DNA from: CAWCPR01 sp963797475
GTDB lineage: Bacteria > Chloroflexota > Anaerolineae > Anaerolineales > UBA4823
Assembly: GCA_963797475.1 (NCBI GenBank)
Contig: CAWCPR010000001.1
Span: 682,001 to 746,000 of the forward strand
Length of the DNA stretch: 64,000 nt
Direction: 5' to 3'
Positions within the stretch are counted from its first letter, which is position 1. Each line of letters opens with the position of its first letter. The notes under the pieces were generated by a model. That model made no database searches, was not told the origin of the DNA, and was given only the letters and a program-made list of their open reading frames with translations. The position numbers and the translations under genes are program-made. Of the stretch, positions 20,047-29,400 are shown in pieces.

Positions 20047-21996
20047 ATGTCGACAACGAACCAAATTCTGGAAATTATTCTTCTACTGCTCTTTATCGCC
20101 ACGCTGGTGGGGTTAATCACACGCCGCTTGCGCGTACCGTACACGGTCGGTCTGGTGTTAATGGGCTTGCTCTTAGGCCTGGTCAACCGCCCGGGTTCAC
20201 AGGATATGCCGGAAGTGATCAGCTCATTAATAAATCTCGTTGAAAACCAAATAACGCCCCAGTTGATCGTTGGGCTGCTGGTCACTCCACTGATTTTCGA
20301 GGCCGCCTTTCACCTGCGCTGGGAGACCTTGCGCCGTGACTTGCGTTTAATTCTGGCGCTGGCAATCCCCGGCGTCGTCTTAACTACCCTGCTGGTGGGC
20401 GGGATTGTTTTTGTGGGCACTAGCTATAGTCTCGCAATGGCGATGCTCTTTGGCGCTCTGATGGCCGCCACCGACCCGGTCGCAGTGGTCGCATTATTCC
20501 GGACACTGGGCGTTCCCAAACGCCTTCAAGCGCTCATGGAAGGTGAAAGCCTGTTTAATGACGGCACGGCGATCGTCATTTTCGACCTGGTCTTAAGCAT
20601 TGCTTTAGGAAATACCTCGACGACAGGGAATTTGGAATGGCTTCAGTATGGTTTTGACTTCATCCGGGTTGCCGGCGGCGGACTCGTGATCGGTCTGATT
20701 CTCGGTTGGCTGGTGTCACAGCTTATCAACAATATTGATGATCACCTGCTCGAAACCACACTGACCACTGTATTGGCATTTGGTGCCTATTTAGCAGCCG
20801 AACAAATCCATGTAAGCGGAGTCCTGGCGGTGGTCGCGGCCGGCCTCGTGAACGGGAATATCAGCCCACGCGGGATGTCCCCGACTACACGCATCGTTGT
20901 CGCCAATTTCTGGGAATATGTGGCCTTCCTTTCGAACTCAGTTGTATTCCTGGTGATCGGATTGGAAATGCGCCTGGAGGAGATGGTTAGCCAGTGGCAG
21001 CCTATTGTTCTGGCAATCCTGGCAGTTCTGGTGGCACGCGGGGTGATCATTTATTCGTTAACCCTGCCCAGCCGGGATGTCCCCCGCCGCTGGAGCCACG
21101 TGCTTTGGTGGGGCGGGCTGCGTGGAGCAGTATCGCTGGCGCTTGCTTTGAGCGTGCCGTTAACGTTGGGGGCTAGCGAAGTATCACAAATGCGCTCAAT
21201 GGCGTTTGGGGTCGTTTTGTTTACCATCCTGGTGCAAGGTTTTTCGATGCAGCCATTAGTCCGACGAATGCACCTGGTCGAGCGCAGCGAGATGCAAGAA
21301 GAATATGAGCGCCGCCATGCGCGCGCCGTAGCTTCACGCGCGGCCTACAACCGGCTCGAACGCATGTATAAAGAAGGGCTATTTTCGCACCACACCTGGC
21401 AAGGGATCTCTCCGCTGCTCGAACAGCATGCCCAGGCTTTAGCCAGCGCCGTAAAAGAAGTGATGCAGGCGGATCCTTCGGTGGAAGCAGATGAGCTGGA
21501 TACTGCCCGCCGGGAAGCCCTGCGCGCCCAACGCAGCGCCTTGATCGAGCTCCTGAGAGATGGGGTGATTTCGGAGGAAGTTTTCAACCAGCTCGCCCGA
21601 GAAGTGGATGTTGCGATCACCGAGAGCCAGAATAGCTGGGCGGGGCTGCTTAAGTCCACCGGCCTCCACCCGATTCACCTGCTGATGACGGTTGTGATCC
21701 AGGTACAGGATTTTGAGAACGCTCTGAACGCCCTGACGAAAATCGGCCTGACCGTGACGCATTTATCCAGCAGTGGGGGTTTCCTGGGCCGCCGAAATGT
21801 CACCCTGCTGATTGGGATGGGCGATGATCAAGAAGAGCTGGTCGTTCGCTCTCTTTCGAAAAGCTGCCGCAGGCGCGTCGAATATATTTCAACGCCTCTT
21901 GAAGGCGCTCCTTTCCATCTACCGCTTTCCACCCCGGTCACTGTTGGCGGGGCGACCATCTTCACTTTCAAAGTAGACCGCTTCGAGGAATTCTAA
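20047..21996 (+). CDS. CPA1-type Na+/H+ antiporter fused to a C-terminal DUF970 (c-di-AMP receptor-like) domain
   Basis: Cation/proton exchanger of 649 residues. Residues 1-400 form about 12 hydrophobic helices with the NhaP/CPA1 features ATDPVAVVALF and GESLFNDGTAIVIFD. A charged cytoplasmic segment (about 415-545) resembles the helical tail of NhaP antiporters. Residues 547-649 resemble DUF970/PstA proteins: a ferredoxin-like fold start, then SSSGGFLGRRNVTLLIG, matching the glycine-rich loop of the free protein encoded next. This suggests gating of the antiporter by cyclic di-AMP or a related ligand. That is inference; the fusion itself is read directly. The stop overlaps the start of the next gene (TAATG). 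Confidence 0.85.
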   Translation: MSTTNQILEIILLLLFIATLVGLITRRLRVPYTVGLVLMGLLLGLVNRPGSQDMPEVISSLINLVENQITPQLIVGLLVTPLIFEAAFHLRWETLRRDLRLILALAIPGVVLTTLLVGGIVFVGTSYSLAMAMLFGALMAATDPVAVVALFRTLGVPKRLQALMEGESLFNDGTAIVIFDLVLSIALGNTSTTGNLEWLQYGFDFIRVAGGGLVIGLILGWLVSQLINNIDDHLLETTLTTVLAFGAYLAAEQIHVSGVLAVVAAGLVNGNISPRGMSPTTRIVVANFWEYVAFLSNSVVFLVIGLEMRLEEMVSQWQPIVLAILAVLVARGVIIYSLTLPSRDVPRRWSHVLWWGGLRGAVSLALALSVPLTLGASEVSQMRSMAFGVVLFTILVQGFSMQPLVRRMHLVERSEMQEEYERRHARAVASRAAYNRLERMYKEGLFSHHTWQGISPLLEQHAQALASAVKEVMQADPSVEADELDTARREALRAQRSALIELLRDGVISEEVFNQLAREVDVAITESQNSWAGLLKSTGLHPIHLLMTVVIQVQDFENALNALTKIGLTVTHLSSSGGFLGRRNVTLLIGMGDDQEELVVRSLSKSCRRRVEYISTPLEGAPFHLPLSTPVTVGGATIFTFKVDRFEEF

Positions 21997-22262
21997 TGAA
22001 ATTGATCGTCGCAATTATCCGAGATGATGACAACGAGACTGTATCGCAAGCCCTGATCGGGGCCGGGTTCCGTGTGACCCGGATCGCCTCGACCGGCGGA
22101 TTCCTGCGGCGTGGGTCGAGCACTTTGATGATCGGAGTCGCCGTTGAAAAAGTCGATGAAGCCATCCAGATCATTCGCGACGCCATCGTGCCTCCGGTGG
22201 AGCCCGGGATGAAGCGCGCAACGCTTTTCGTATTAAATGTAGAAAATTTCACACAGCTTTAA
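21996..22262 (+). CDS. DUF970/PstA-like PII-type signalling protein (putative c-di-AMP receptor)
   Basis: An 88-residue cytoplasmic protein of the DUF970 family, whose members (PstA/DarA in Firmicutes) bind cyclic di-AMP as trimers. IASTGGFLRRGSSTLMIG carries the signature loop. It is shorter than the roughly 109-residue Firmicutes proteins, so a loop is probably reduced. Its ATG shares a base with the stop of the antiporter gene, so the two are translationally coupled. Because the antiporter ends in a homologous domain, mixed assembly of the free and fused domains is possible. No other c-di-AMP gene lies in the window. Confidence 0.85.
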   Translation: MKLIVAIIRDDDNETVSQALIGAGFRVTRIASTGGFLRRGSSTLMIGVAVEKVDEAIQIIRDAIVPPVEPGMKRATLFVLNVENFTQL

Positions 22263-22297
22263 GCCTGGCTCAAGCGATCTCTGCCTAACTGCAAGAA

Positions 22298-22870
22298 CTA
22301 CCGTTCGTGGAATTCTTCCACCTGGTATACCAATACATCCAGCTTTCGGCGACGCCACAAATCCACCGGCGCTCCCATTTTGTAACACAAATGATCCATA
22401 AACTCAGCCGGATCCGGGATCTTTTCCCAAACCTGGGGTAAAAAGGTCGCCCGGCGCAGCCCATCACGCACAACGACCCCTTCTCGGCTCTCACGAAGCT
22501 TTTCCAGTAAGTCCTCGGGGTTTTCGTATTCAAGCTGTTTGGCGGGAGTCAAGCGAGATATTTCGATCTCTAAATCTGGCAGCTCGGCCGCGGAAACTGG
22601 CATGAAGCGGTAATCTTGAAGTGCAGCAGCTATTGCGTGCTCGATAACGTCAAACACCAAAGGTTGGGCTGCTTCTAAAGAACCGATGCAGCCGCGTAAT
22701 TCCCCGCGATGGGTCAGGGTCACGAATGTTGCGCCAGGCTGCCTCAGTTTTTCTGGTAAGCTTTGCAGCTCTACCGCAGGAGGCAGCTCAGCGCACAACG
22801 CGCTCGTCAAGGCCTGGCGCGCCAGATTCAGAAGGATTTCTCGTTCTTGCTTTGACAATTTGTCTTCCAT
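22298..22870 (-). CDS. AMMECR1-domain protein (AmmeMemoRadiSam system protein A)
   Basis: A 190-residue AMMECR1-family protein with the hallmark LRGCIGS at about residue 60, then the conserved region SREGVVVRDGLRRATFLPQVW. The start at 22870 (MEDKLSKQ) is preferred to 22897. Family members often occur with a MEMO protein and a radical-SAM enzyme; neither is seen here, so the rest of that set would have to be elsewhere. The biochemical role is unknown. It lies 36 bases downstream of the flavin reductase on the same strand. Confidence 0.88.
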   Translation of the reverse strand: MEDKLSKQEREILLNLARQALTSALCAELPPAVELQSLPEKLRQPGATFVTLTHRGELRGCIGSLEAAQPLVFDVIEHAIAAALQDYRFMPVSAAELPDLEIEISRLTPAKQLEYENPEDLLEKLRESREGVVVRDGLRRATFLPQVWEKIPDPAEFMDHLCYKMGAPVDLWRRRKLDVLVYQVEEFHER

Positions 22871-22906
22871 TTTCCAACCTGCCCGCTTCTTGCTCAAACT
22901 GGGATT

Positions 22907-23406
22907 TCACGCCCTCAACAGGCGATAATTGCGATTGTAGTAAATGATAGGCTGGCCTTTCTCTCCAAGCTGAGATCCGACCACTTCCCCCACGAAAATC
23001 GTATGGCTCCCTGCTTCATAGGAAGCGGTTACCCGGCAGTCAAGACCTGCCAAACCATCTAAAATAAGCGGGCTGCCGGTTTTAAGCATGAAAATCCGCA
23101 AGCCTTGATAGCGATCCTGGTACTCCGTCTCCCGGCCTGCAAACCGTTCGGATATTTCCTTCTGGTGAGCGCCAAGGATCGTCACCCCGTAAACGCCAGA
23201 CTGCTGCACAAGATTGTGCGTACGCGTGCCATGTTCAAGACAGACCAGAAGCAGGGGGGATCCAGGGAAACCGATGTAAAAGAACTAACCGTCATCCCGT
23301 GGCGGATCTCTCCTAAGCGAGTTGAAACGATGGTCACCCCCGTCGCCCAAAGTCGCATTGCCAATCTTAAGTCACCCGGATTTACATCAAAAGCGGACCG
23401 CTTCAC
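22907..23406 (-). CDS. Flavin reductase-like (FMN-binding split barrel) protein, frameshifted as read
   Basis: Predicted flavin reductase partner of a monooxygenase or electron carrier. A GTG start at 23406 follows AGGAGGGCAGA. The first part reads MRLWATGVTIVSTRLGEIRHGMT-type sequence to SLDPP; the second, in another frame, gives NLVQQSGVYGVTILGAHQ and ends at 22907. Adding one C (minus strand) to the run of six at 23254-23259 joins them as DPPLLLVCLEHG and yields 166 residues, the normal family size. The two halves therefore form one gene broken by a single homopolymer base. Substrate specificity is unknown. Confidence 0.8.
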
Positions 23407-23586
23407 TCTGCCCTCCTAAACGCCTTTTCCTTACTTCCATCATACATTCCGATTTAACGTTCGTCAAGAGGATTGCAAAATCCCGAATTTCATCAAATGA
23501 ATTTTGTAATCACGGACCCTGTCCATGCAAAGTAGAAATGTCCCCTTTGCAAATGCCTGGTTTTATGTTAAACTTGGAACAAGTTA

Positions 23587-23610
23587 CAAGCCACGCAGTT
23601 GCGTGGCTTG
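23587..23610 (+). promoter_or_regulatory. Perfect hairpin in the rpsF leader
   Basis: CAAGCCACGCA and TGCGTGGCTTG form an 11-bp perfect inverted repeat about 70 bases ahead of the rpsF start, followed by a second GC-rich segment with CCG and a strong AGGAGG. Many bacteria control the rpsF-ssb-rpsR operon through an S6:S18-binding leader; this is a candidate for that role. A weak promoter (TTGCAA at 23547 and TAAACT at 23569) lies upstream. Confidence 0.45.
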
Positions 23611-23677
23611 CTTTCCGCTCATGGCTTGCCAGAGGCGATGACCGTGGGCTATCCCGAGGAAAGGAGGCTTTTTCCCC

Positions 23678-23959
23678 ATGCGTGAATACGAAGTTGTATT
23701 TATCGTCCACCCCGATCTGGACGAGACTGCTTTCGGTGAGGTCGTCGACCGTATTAAAACCTGGATTTCAGATGACGGCGGCGAAATCACGAAGACAGAT
23801 ATTTGGGGCAAGCGCAAACTTGCTTATCCGATTCGCAAGCAAGTTGAAGGCCAATATGTTCTAATGAACACGCTTATGGCCCCGGCGTTTGGCGCTCAAT
23901 TGGATCGCAATTTACGGTTCCTTGAGCCTGTATTGCGCTATTCAATCGTTGCCAAGTAG
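23678..23959 (+). CDS. rpsF: 30S ribosomal protein S6
   Basis: A 93-residue component of the small-subunit platform that pairs with S18. MREYEVVFIVHPDLDE and the IWGKRKLAYPI block are diagnostic. AGGAGG lies 12 bases before the ATG. It heads the conserved order rpsF-ssb-rpsR. The 270 bases between it and the flavin reductase hold only the putative promoter and the leader hairpin. Confidence 0.97.
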   Translation: MREYEVVFIVHPDLDETAFGEVVDRIKTWISDDGGEITKTDIWGKRKLAYPIRKQVEGQYVLMNTLMAPAFGAQLDRNLRFLEPVLRYSIVAK

Positions 23960-24001
23960 CCGTTCCGACGCCCCCTTGAAGCACGAATCGGTTCTCCCAA
24001 T

Positions 24002-24063
24002 AGTGTTGGGCGCTTGTGGCGCACCACACAAATTGATGAACAGAGATTCATCAAAATAGGAGT
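24002..24063 (+). repeat. Repeated two-part hairpin leader element, copy A (ssb)
   Basis: Starts AGTGTTGGGCGCTTGTGG, continues with GCGCACCAC, then the hairpin GATGAA-CAGAGA-TTCATC (24035-24052), then AAAATAGGAGTA, whose AGGAG is the ssb ribosome-binding site. Near-identical copies precede rpmF (39561), moaD/E (34169, minus) and osmC (63229, minus), always in sense with the gene. Function unknown; see findings. Confidence 0.8.
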
Positions 24064-24068
24064 ATGAA

Positions 24069-24467
24069 ATGAGCCGAGGGTTGAACAAAGTCATGATCAT
24101 CGGCCGGCTGGGTCGAGATCCCGAAATGCGTTATACGCCATCTGGTCGTCCGGTTACCACCTTCACGGTCGCGACCAGCCGCACCTGGAACACTTCCGAA
24201 GGTGGCCGACGTACCGAAACAGAGTGGTTTAACGTGGTCGCCTGGAGCAACCTGGCTGAGATTTGCAAACAGCATCTTTCAAAGGGCCGCCTGGTCTACA
24301 TTGAAGGGCGTTTGCAAACCAGGCACTGGGAAGACCCGGATGGGAATAAACACGCCTCCACGGAAATCGTCGCCAACGAGATGATCATGTTGGACGAGCG
24401 CCGAGAGGGTGCCAATTCTACAGAGGATGTCGAGGCCGATGTCGAAGAGGATGAATTTCCTTTCTAA
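24069..24467 (+). CDS. ssb: Single-stranded DNA-binding protein
   Basis: Coats single-stranded DNA during replication and repair. 132 residues: an OB-fold (about 1-105) with LNKVMIIGRLGRDPEMRYT and WFNVVAW, then an acidic tail ending DEFPF, the usual docking site for partner proteins. The ATG lies 6 bases after AGGAG from the repeat element. The trinucleotides ATG AAA TGA (24064-24072) overlap its start and form a two-codon mini-frame. Between rpsF and rpsR, as usual. Confidence 0.96.
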   Translation: MSRGLNKVMIIGRLGRDPEMRYTPSGRPVTTFTVATSRTWNTSEGGRRTETEWFNVVAWSNLAEICKQHLSKGRLVYIEGRLQTRHWEDPDGNKHASTEIVANEMIMLDERREGANSTEDVEADVEEDEFPF

Positions 24468-24496
24468 TTTAAATTTTGATCACGAGGAGATCAATC

Positions 24497-24760
24497 GTGA
24501 GTAATCAAACGAATGAAAGTCAAGGCGGATACAGAAGGTTTTTCTCTCACCCGCGTGAATGCCAGTTTTGCACCGATAAGAACGCTACCATCGATTACAA
24601 ACAGGTAGAAGTCCTGCGCCGGTTTGTGACTGAAGATGGAAAAATCCGCCCGCGCCGGCAGACGGGTACCTGCGCGAAACACCAACGTGAGCTTGCTCGC
24701 GCCATTAAACGCGCCCGCCACCTGGCGCTGCTTCCTTTCAGCGGCGAAGTTCTACGTTGA
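24497..24760 (+). CDS. rpsR: 30S ribosomal protein S18
   Basis: An 87-residue small-subunit protein that binds S6. The GTG at 24497 is chosen because CGAGGAGA precedes it by seven bases; the frame is open back to 24476. The core YKQVEVLRRFVTEDGKIRPR and GTCAKHQRELARAIKRAR is typical. The CQFC pair plus the later Cys/His (GTCAKHQ) suggest the zinc-binding form of S18. Confidence 0.96.
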   Translation: MSNQTNESQGGYRRFFSHPRECQFCTDKNATIDYKQVEVLRRFVTEDGKIRPRRQTGTCAKHQRELARAIKRARHLALLPFSGEVLR

Positions 24761-24851
24761 TATAAAGCGCTGCATCTCAAAACCTCGAGGCACAGGCTGA
24801 AAACTTGTGCCTCGTATTTGCGCAATCCGTCAGTTTTGCGCAGAGGTTATT

Positions 24852-26264
24852 ATGCCGAATAGTCCAAAGACTCAAATCACGACAAAGAAACACCTGGCTC
24901 GTGTCGAACGCGAACGACGCCAGCGACGTTATATCTTGCTTGGCAGTGCATTAGTGATCGTCCTGGTTCTGGGGTTGATCGGCTATGGCATCCTGGACCA
25001 AACCGTCCTGCGCGCTCTCCAGCCCGTTGCGATTGTCAACGGCGAAAAGATCGCCAGCAGCCAGTTCGAGGCCCAGGTACGCTATGGACGTTACTCGCTG
25101 ATCCGCAACGCAATGAACACGTACCAGTTCATGCAAATTTTCGGGAGCGACCCGAATACACAGGCCTCTTTCGTGCAACAGCTCCAACAGATCCAGTCGC
25201 AACTGGTCCCGACCACCGTCGGGCAGCAGGTTTTGGACCAGTTGGTTGATGACGCGTTAGTCCGCCAGCAAGCGAAGACGCTTGGTATCACCATATCGGA
25301 TGACGAAGTAAACAAGGCTTTTGAAGCGGCGTTCGGCTATTACCCCAATGGTACGCCGACCCCCTCGCCGACCTACGAGACCCAGCCAACATCTACGCTC
25401 TCGCCTCTACAGGAGACGCTATCAGCCCAGCCAACCGCGACCTCAACACCGACGGTCGTTGTTACCCAGACGGCTACGCCCACGCCGGATTACACACCAA
25501 CCCCGGAGATCAGCCCTACCCCTGTAATTACCGCTTCTCCGGAAATCACGCTGACCCAGACGGCGCCGCTTACGCCCACCGTCACCCCCATACCCACCTC
25601 CACTCCAACGCCGTATACCCTCGAGGGCTACCAAAAGCTGTACAAAGACACAATCAACTCCTTTCAGAAGGATTACAGCATTTCCGAATCAGATTTACGG
25701 TTCGTGATCGAATCACAGCTTTACCAGGAAAAGGTCCTGGAATTTGTCGTTGGCGACCCGCCGCATGAGCAGGAGATGGTTTGGGCCCGCCACATCCTGG
25801 TCGCCGATGAACAGACGGCGAATGAGGTTCTGGGGAAACTAAACCAGGGAGAAGACTGGTGCTCGCTGGCCTCCCAATATTCGACCGATACATCCAATAA
25901 GGACCAGTGCGGTGACCTGAGCTGGTTCCCTAGAGGACAGATGGACACAGCTTTCGAGAATGCGGCCTTTGCCCTGGGAATTGGCCAGACCAGCCAGCCG
26001 ATCCAGTCTCAATTTGGCTGGCACATTATCCAGGCGCTAGGCCACGAGAATCGCCCCCTCAGCGATAGCGATTACCAACAGCTAAAAAGTCAAAAATTCC
26101 AGGACTGGTTGACTGGGATACGAGACAGCGCAGACATCGTTAAGGAAGATTATTGGCAAGAACGGGTGCCCGTCGAGCCGACCCTGCCAGCCGAAATCGA
26201 GCAACTACTTCAGCAAAACGCTCAGACGCCCCAATCCCTGCCGGTTCAGCCTTCACAGCCTTAA
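24852..26264 (+). CDS. Membrane-anchored parvulin-type peptidyl-prolyl isomerase
   Basis: Extracytoplasmic folding factor of the SurA/PrsA/PpiC type, 470 residues from ATG 24852 (GAGG seven bases upstream). One N-terminal helix (about 32-52, YILLGSALVIVLVLGLIGYG) anchors it. A SurA_N-like chaperone segment follows (about 60-165), then a Thr/Pro-rich insert of about 85 residues, then a rotamase domain with ARHILVADEQTANEVL and GWHIIQALG. The insert splits the chaperone-like region, which is unusual for the family. It is the last gene of the rpsF run and ends at a strong terminator. Confidence 0.88.
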   Translation: MPNSPKTQITTKKHLARVERERRQRRYILLGSALVIVLVLGLIGYGILDQTVLRALQPVAIVNGEKIASSQFEAQVRYGRYSLIRNAMNTYQFMQIFGSDPNTQASFVQQLQQIQSQLVPTTVGQQVLDQLVDDALVRQQAKTLGITISDDEVNKAFEAAFGYYPNGTPTPSPTYETQPTSTLSPLQETLSAQPTATSTPTVVVTQTATPTPDYTPTPEISPTPVITASPEITLTQTAPLTPTVTPIPTSTPTPYTLEGYQKLYKDTINSFQKDYSISESDLRFVIESQLYQEKVLEFVVGDPPHEQEMVWARHILVADEQTANEVLGKLNQGEDWCSLASQYSTDTSNKDQCGDLSWFPRGQMDTAFENAAFALGIGQTSQPIQSQFGWHIIQALGHENRPLSDSDYQQLKSQKFQDWLTGIRDSADIVKEDYWQERVPVEPTLPAEIEQLLQQNAQTPQSLPVQPSQP

Positions 26265-26297
26265 AGTCGCTTGCAACAGTCGTGCCGCAGAATACAG

Positions 26298-26334
26298 GAC
26301 GGGCCTGGTCAAATTTTGACCAGGCCCGTCTTTA
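26298..26334. terminator. Bidirectional intrinsic terminator
   Basis: GACGGGCCTGGTCAAA pairs with TTTGACCAGGCCCGTC, a stem of about 15 bp, followed by CTTTAT on the plus strand. The A/T-rich centre can serve both directions. It lies between the converging parvulin gene (ends 26264) and smc (ends 26408). Confidence 0.8.
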
Positions 26335-26407
26335 TACGAGACCCCGTTAAACATTTCAACAACAGGCAACGACACACCTGACCCTCCAGACTCTGCCCGG
26401 CTGTGGG

Positions 26408-29400
26408 TCAGGCCACCACCTGGCTGACCTCGTCGAGTTTAAGGCTCAGGATCTGGCTGGATGAATCCCGCCCCATTGTCACGCCGTAGATAATATCGGC
26501 AACTTGCACGGTGTTGCGGTTGTGGGTCACGATCACGAATTGTGTATTTTCGCTCAGCTCGCGCAGCAGCTCGCTGAAGCGGCCTACGTTGGCTTCATCC
26601 AACATCGCGTCGACTTCATCCAACACACAGAAAGGCGTTGGGGATATTTTCAGTAAAGCGAACACCAGGGCAGTCGCCGTCAAGCTGCGCTCGCCGCCTG
26701 AGAGAAGAGAAAGTCCCTGGGTGCGCCGGCCTGGCAGGCGAGCATCAATATCAATTCCTGTTTCAGTCAGGTCATCCGGATCTGTCAGCACCAGACTCGC
26801 CATCCCGCCTCCAAATAAGCGCGAGAAGATGACTTTAAATTCAGCGGCAACCGCCTCAAATGTCTTACGAAATTCGCGCTGCATCAAATCATCCAGCTCT
26901 GCGATCACCTGGCGCACGTCCATCTCCGCTTTTTCCAGGTCGGCGACTTGCTCGGTCAAAAAAGCGACCCGCTGTTTTACTTCCTGGTATTCCACCTGGG
27001 CTTCCGGATTGATAGCCCCCATCCGCCGCAACTGGGTGCGCTGGCGGCGCAAAGCGTCTTCTACCTCGGGTGATATTTGGTTGACTACGGGCAACTGCTC
27101 CACCATCCCTTCCAAAGGCAGCGGGGTCGGCCCGGAGACATCTTCGTTATATTCGAACACCACCAGGCCAAAGTCGTCTTCAACCCTGTGTCGCAAGGTC
27201 TCCAAGGCTTCCTGGCGACGGGCTAAATTGATGCGCGCTTGAGCGTGGTTATGTTCCGCTTTGCTCAAAGCCTGGCGGGCAGCGGCCTCTACACCCTGGA
27301 AATTATCCTGATCCTTTTCAAGGCCTTCCAGCTCGATCTCGGCCGGCTCCATCAGCACACGCAGAGCATCGATCTCCTCGCCAATCTGCGCCTCAGCCAG
27401 ACGTAAATTCGCTTTTTCGGCGTTTTGAAATTCGAAAGCAGCTTCCAGTTCGCCGGTTCGCGCTTGCAGCCGGGCGCGCGCTTGCCGGGCTTTCTCCAAA
27501 GTCGATTGGCGCTCACGCAGGCGAGTCGCGCCGTTCTCGAGTGCTTTTTCGGCAACGGCTGCCAGCGTATCCCAATAGGTGACCTGAGACTGGAACTCCT
27601 CCAGGCCCAAGGAGCTTAACCCGGCATTTTTCTCCCGTAGAAGCTCACGTGCTGAACTGAGCTCATCCTGCAGGCGTTCGATTTCTTCCGCCATTCCTCT
27701 GCCATCGACTTCAGCCTGGTTAATCCCGTTTTGCAGTCTCTGCCGCTGCTCTTCATGCCACTGCGCCTGGCGGGTTTCCTGTGCAACCGCCTGACCGGCC
27801 TGGTTGAAAGCCAGAGCTGTTTGCCCCTGGGATTTCCGTGCCGTTCGCTGCTCCTGGCGCAGTTTTTCCCCCTGGATTTCCAATAAAGACCGGTCTGCTT
27901 CTAACTTTTCAAGTCCTTCCTGCAATCGCTTAACCTTCTCTTGAGAACGGTCGAACGCCTGCTGCAGCTCGAGGCGCTGGCGTTGCCGGCTTAGAACCGT
28001 TGGATTGCCATCTCGCCCGCCCGGTTTTGCACGCATAATCGGCCCGCTGGAAAGAAAAACCTCGCCATCCAATGTGACTGCCCGCGCCGATTCGGGCTGT
28101 CCCTTCAAAGCGAGCCCGGCAGCAGCGCGATCGCGTACGACCAGGACCTGTCCAAGCAGCAGGTCGACGGCTGGCCTTAATTCAGGCACAGTCCGAACGA
28201 GATCTGCAGCCACGCCCAAAACGCCATCCCCGCCAGGCGATGAGAGCGCAGTTAGCGGCTTTAAACTCCTCATGGGCAGTAAAACCCCGCGGGCTGCACC
28301 CTGTTCGAGCATATCCAGGGCCTTTTCAGGCGCATCTTCCAGAAGAACCGCGTCAAGATAATCGCCTAAAGCTGCTGCGATGGCCGTTTCATACTCGGCT
28401 GCGACATCCAGGTAAGCGTTCAAGGCGCCGCGCGCCCCGCTGAGACTCTTCTGGCGTGCAGCCAGCAAGAGCAGGCGCGTGCCTTCTCCATATCCAACCA
28501 GGGCGCGTTCGGCCTGGTCGATGACCTCAAGCTGGGCATTCAATCGGGCAGAGTCCGCTGCGGCTGTCGAGCGTAGATCGTAGGCGTCTTTTCGTTGTTT
28601 TTCAATCCGGTCAACTTCACGGAGATGCGCCTGCAGCTTCATTTCAACCGCTTGAAGGGTCGAATCGGCTACCCGAGATGCTTGCCTGGCGCTTTGATGA
28701 CGTTCTTGCGCTGCCCGAAGTTGTAGCTTAGCATCATCTACCGCCCGGCCAGCGGCTGCCAGTGCTTCCTGGTCTCTTTCGATTGCAGCCGCGCGTTCGC
28801 GCGAGCGCGCTTGAAGCGCTCCCTGGCGCTCGATCCTACTGGATAACGCCTGGCGGGCGCTTTGTACTTGCTCCTCTGCCTGCAGCCTGCTGGCCTGGCG
28901 CGCTCTCAGCGCCTCCCGGGCAGCTTCGGATTGTCCCCGCGCTTCCTGAAGCTCAACTTTCAACCGCTCCAAATCCACCTCGGCGGTCGTAAACCGGTCA
29001 CTATTTAGCTCCAGCTCGTCCTCCAGGCGGCTCAATTCATCCTGTGCGCTCCGCTGTTGCTGGTCCAAAGAATGCAGGCGCTCGTCTGCAACGGCCAGCC
29101 CACGGCTCGTCGTCTCACGGCGAGTATGCAGTTGCGCCATCTGGCGGTGCCAGGAGTTCAGGCTCGCTCGCAAAACCTGCAAACGCTCACGCAGATTCGC
29201 CAGCTTCTTCTCAATAGACGCCTGCTCCTCGCGTGCCTGGTTTAAGACTTCCTCGCGAATACGGGCGACCTCTCGGGTCTCGCTGACTTCATTCAAAGCC
29301 CGGTGCCAGTGAAAACCATACCACTCACGCAGCAGTACGCGTAAGTCTGCTTTAACCTGCTCGTATTCTTGCGCACGCCGCGCCTGCCTTTCCAGGCTGC

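Noticed and set aside
23407..23540. Small gene between the flavin reductase and rpsF
   Set aside because: Open frames here have no ribosome-binding site, and the region looks like promoter and leader.
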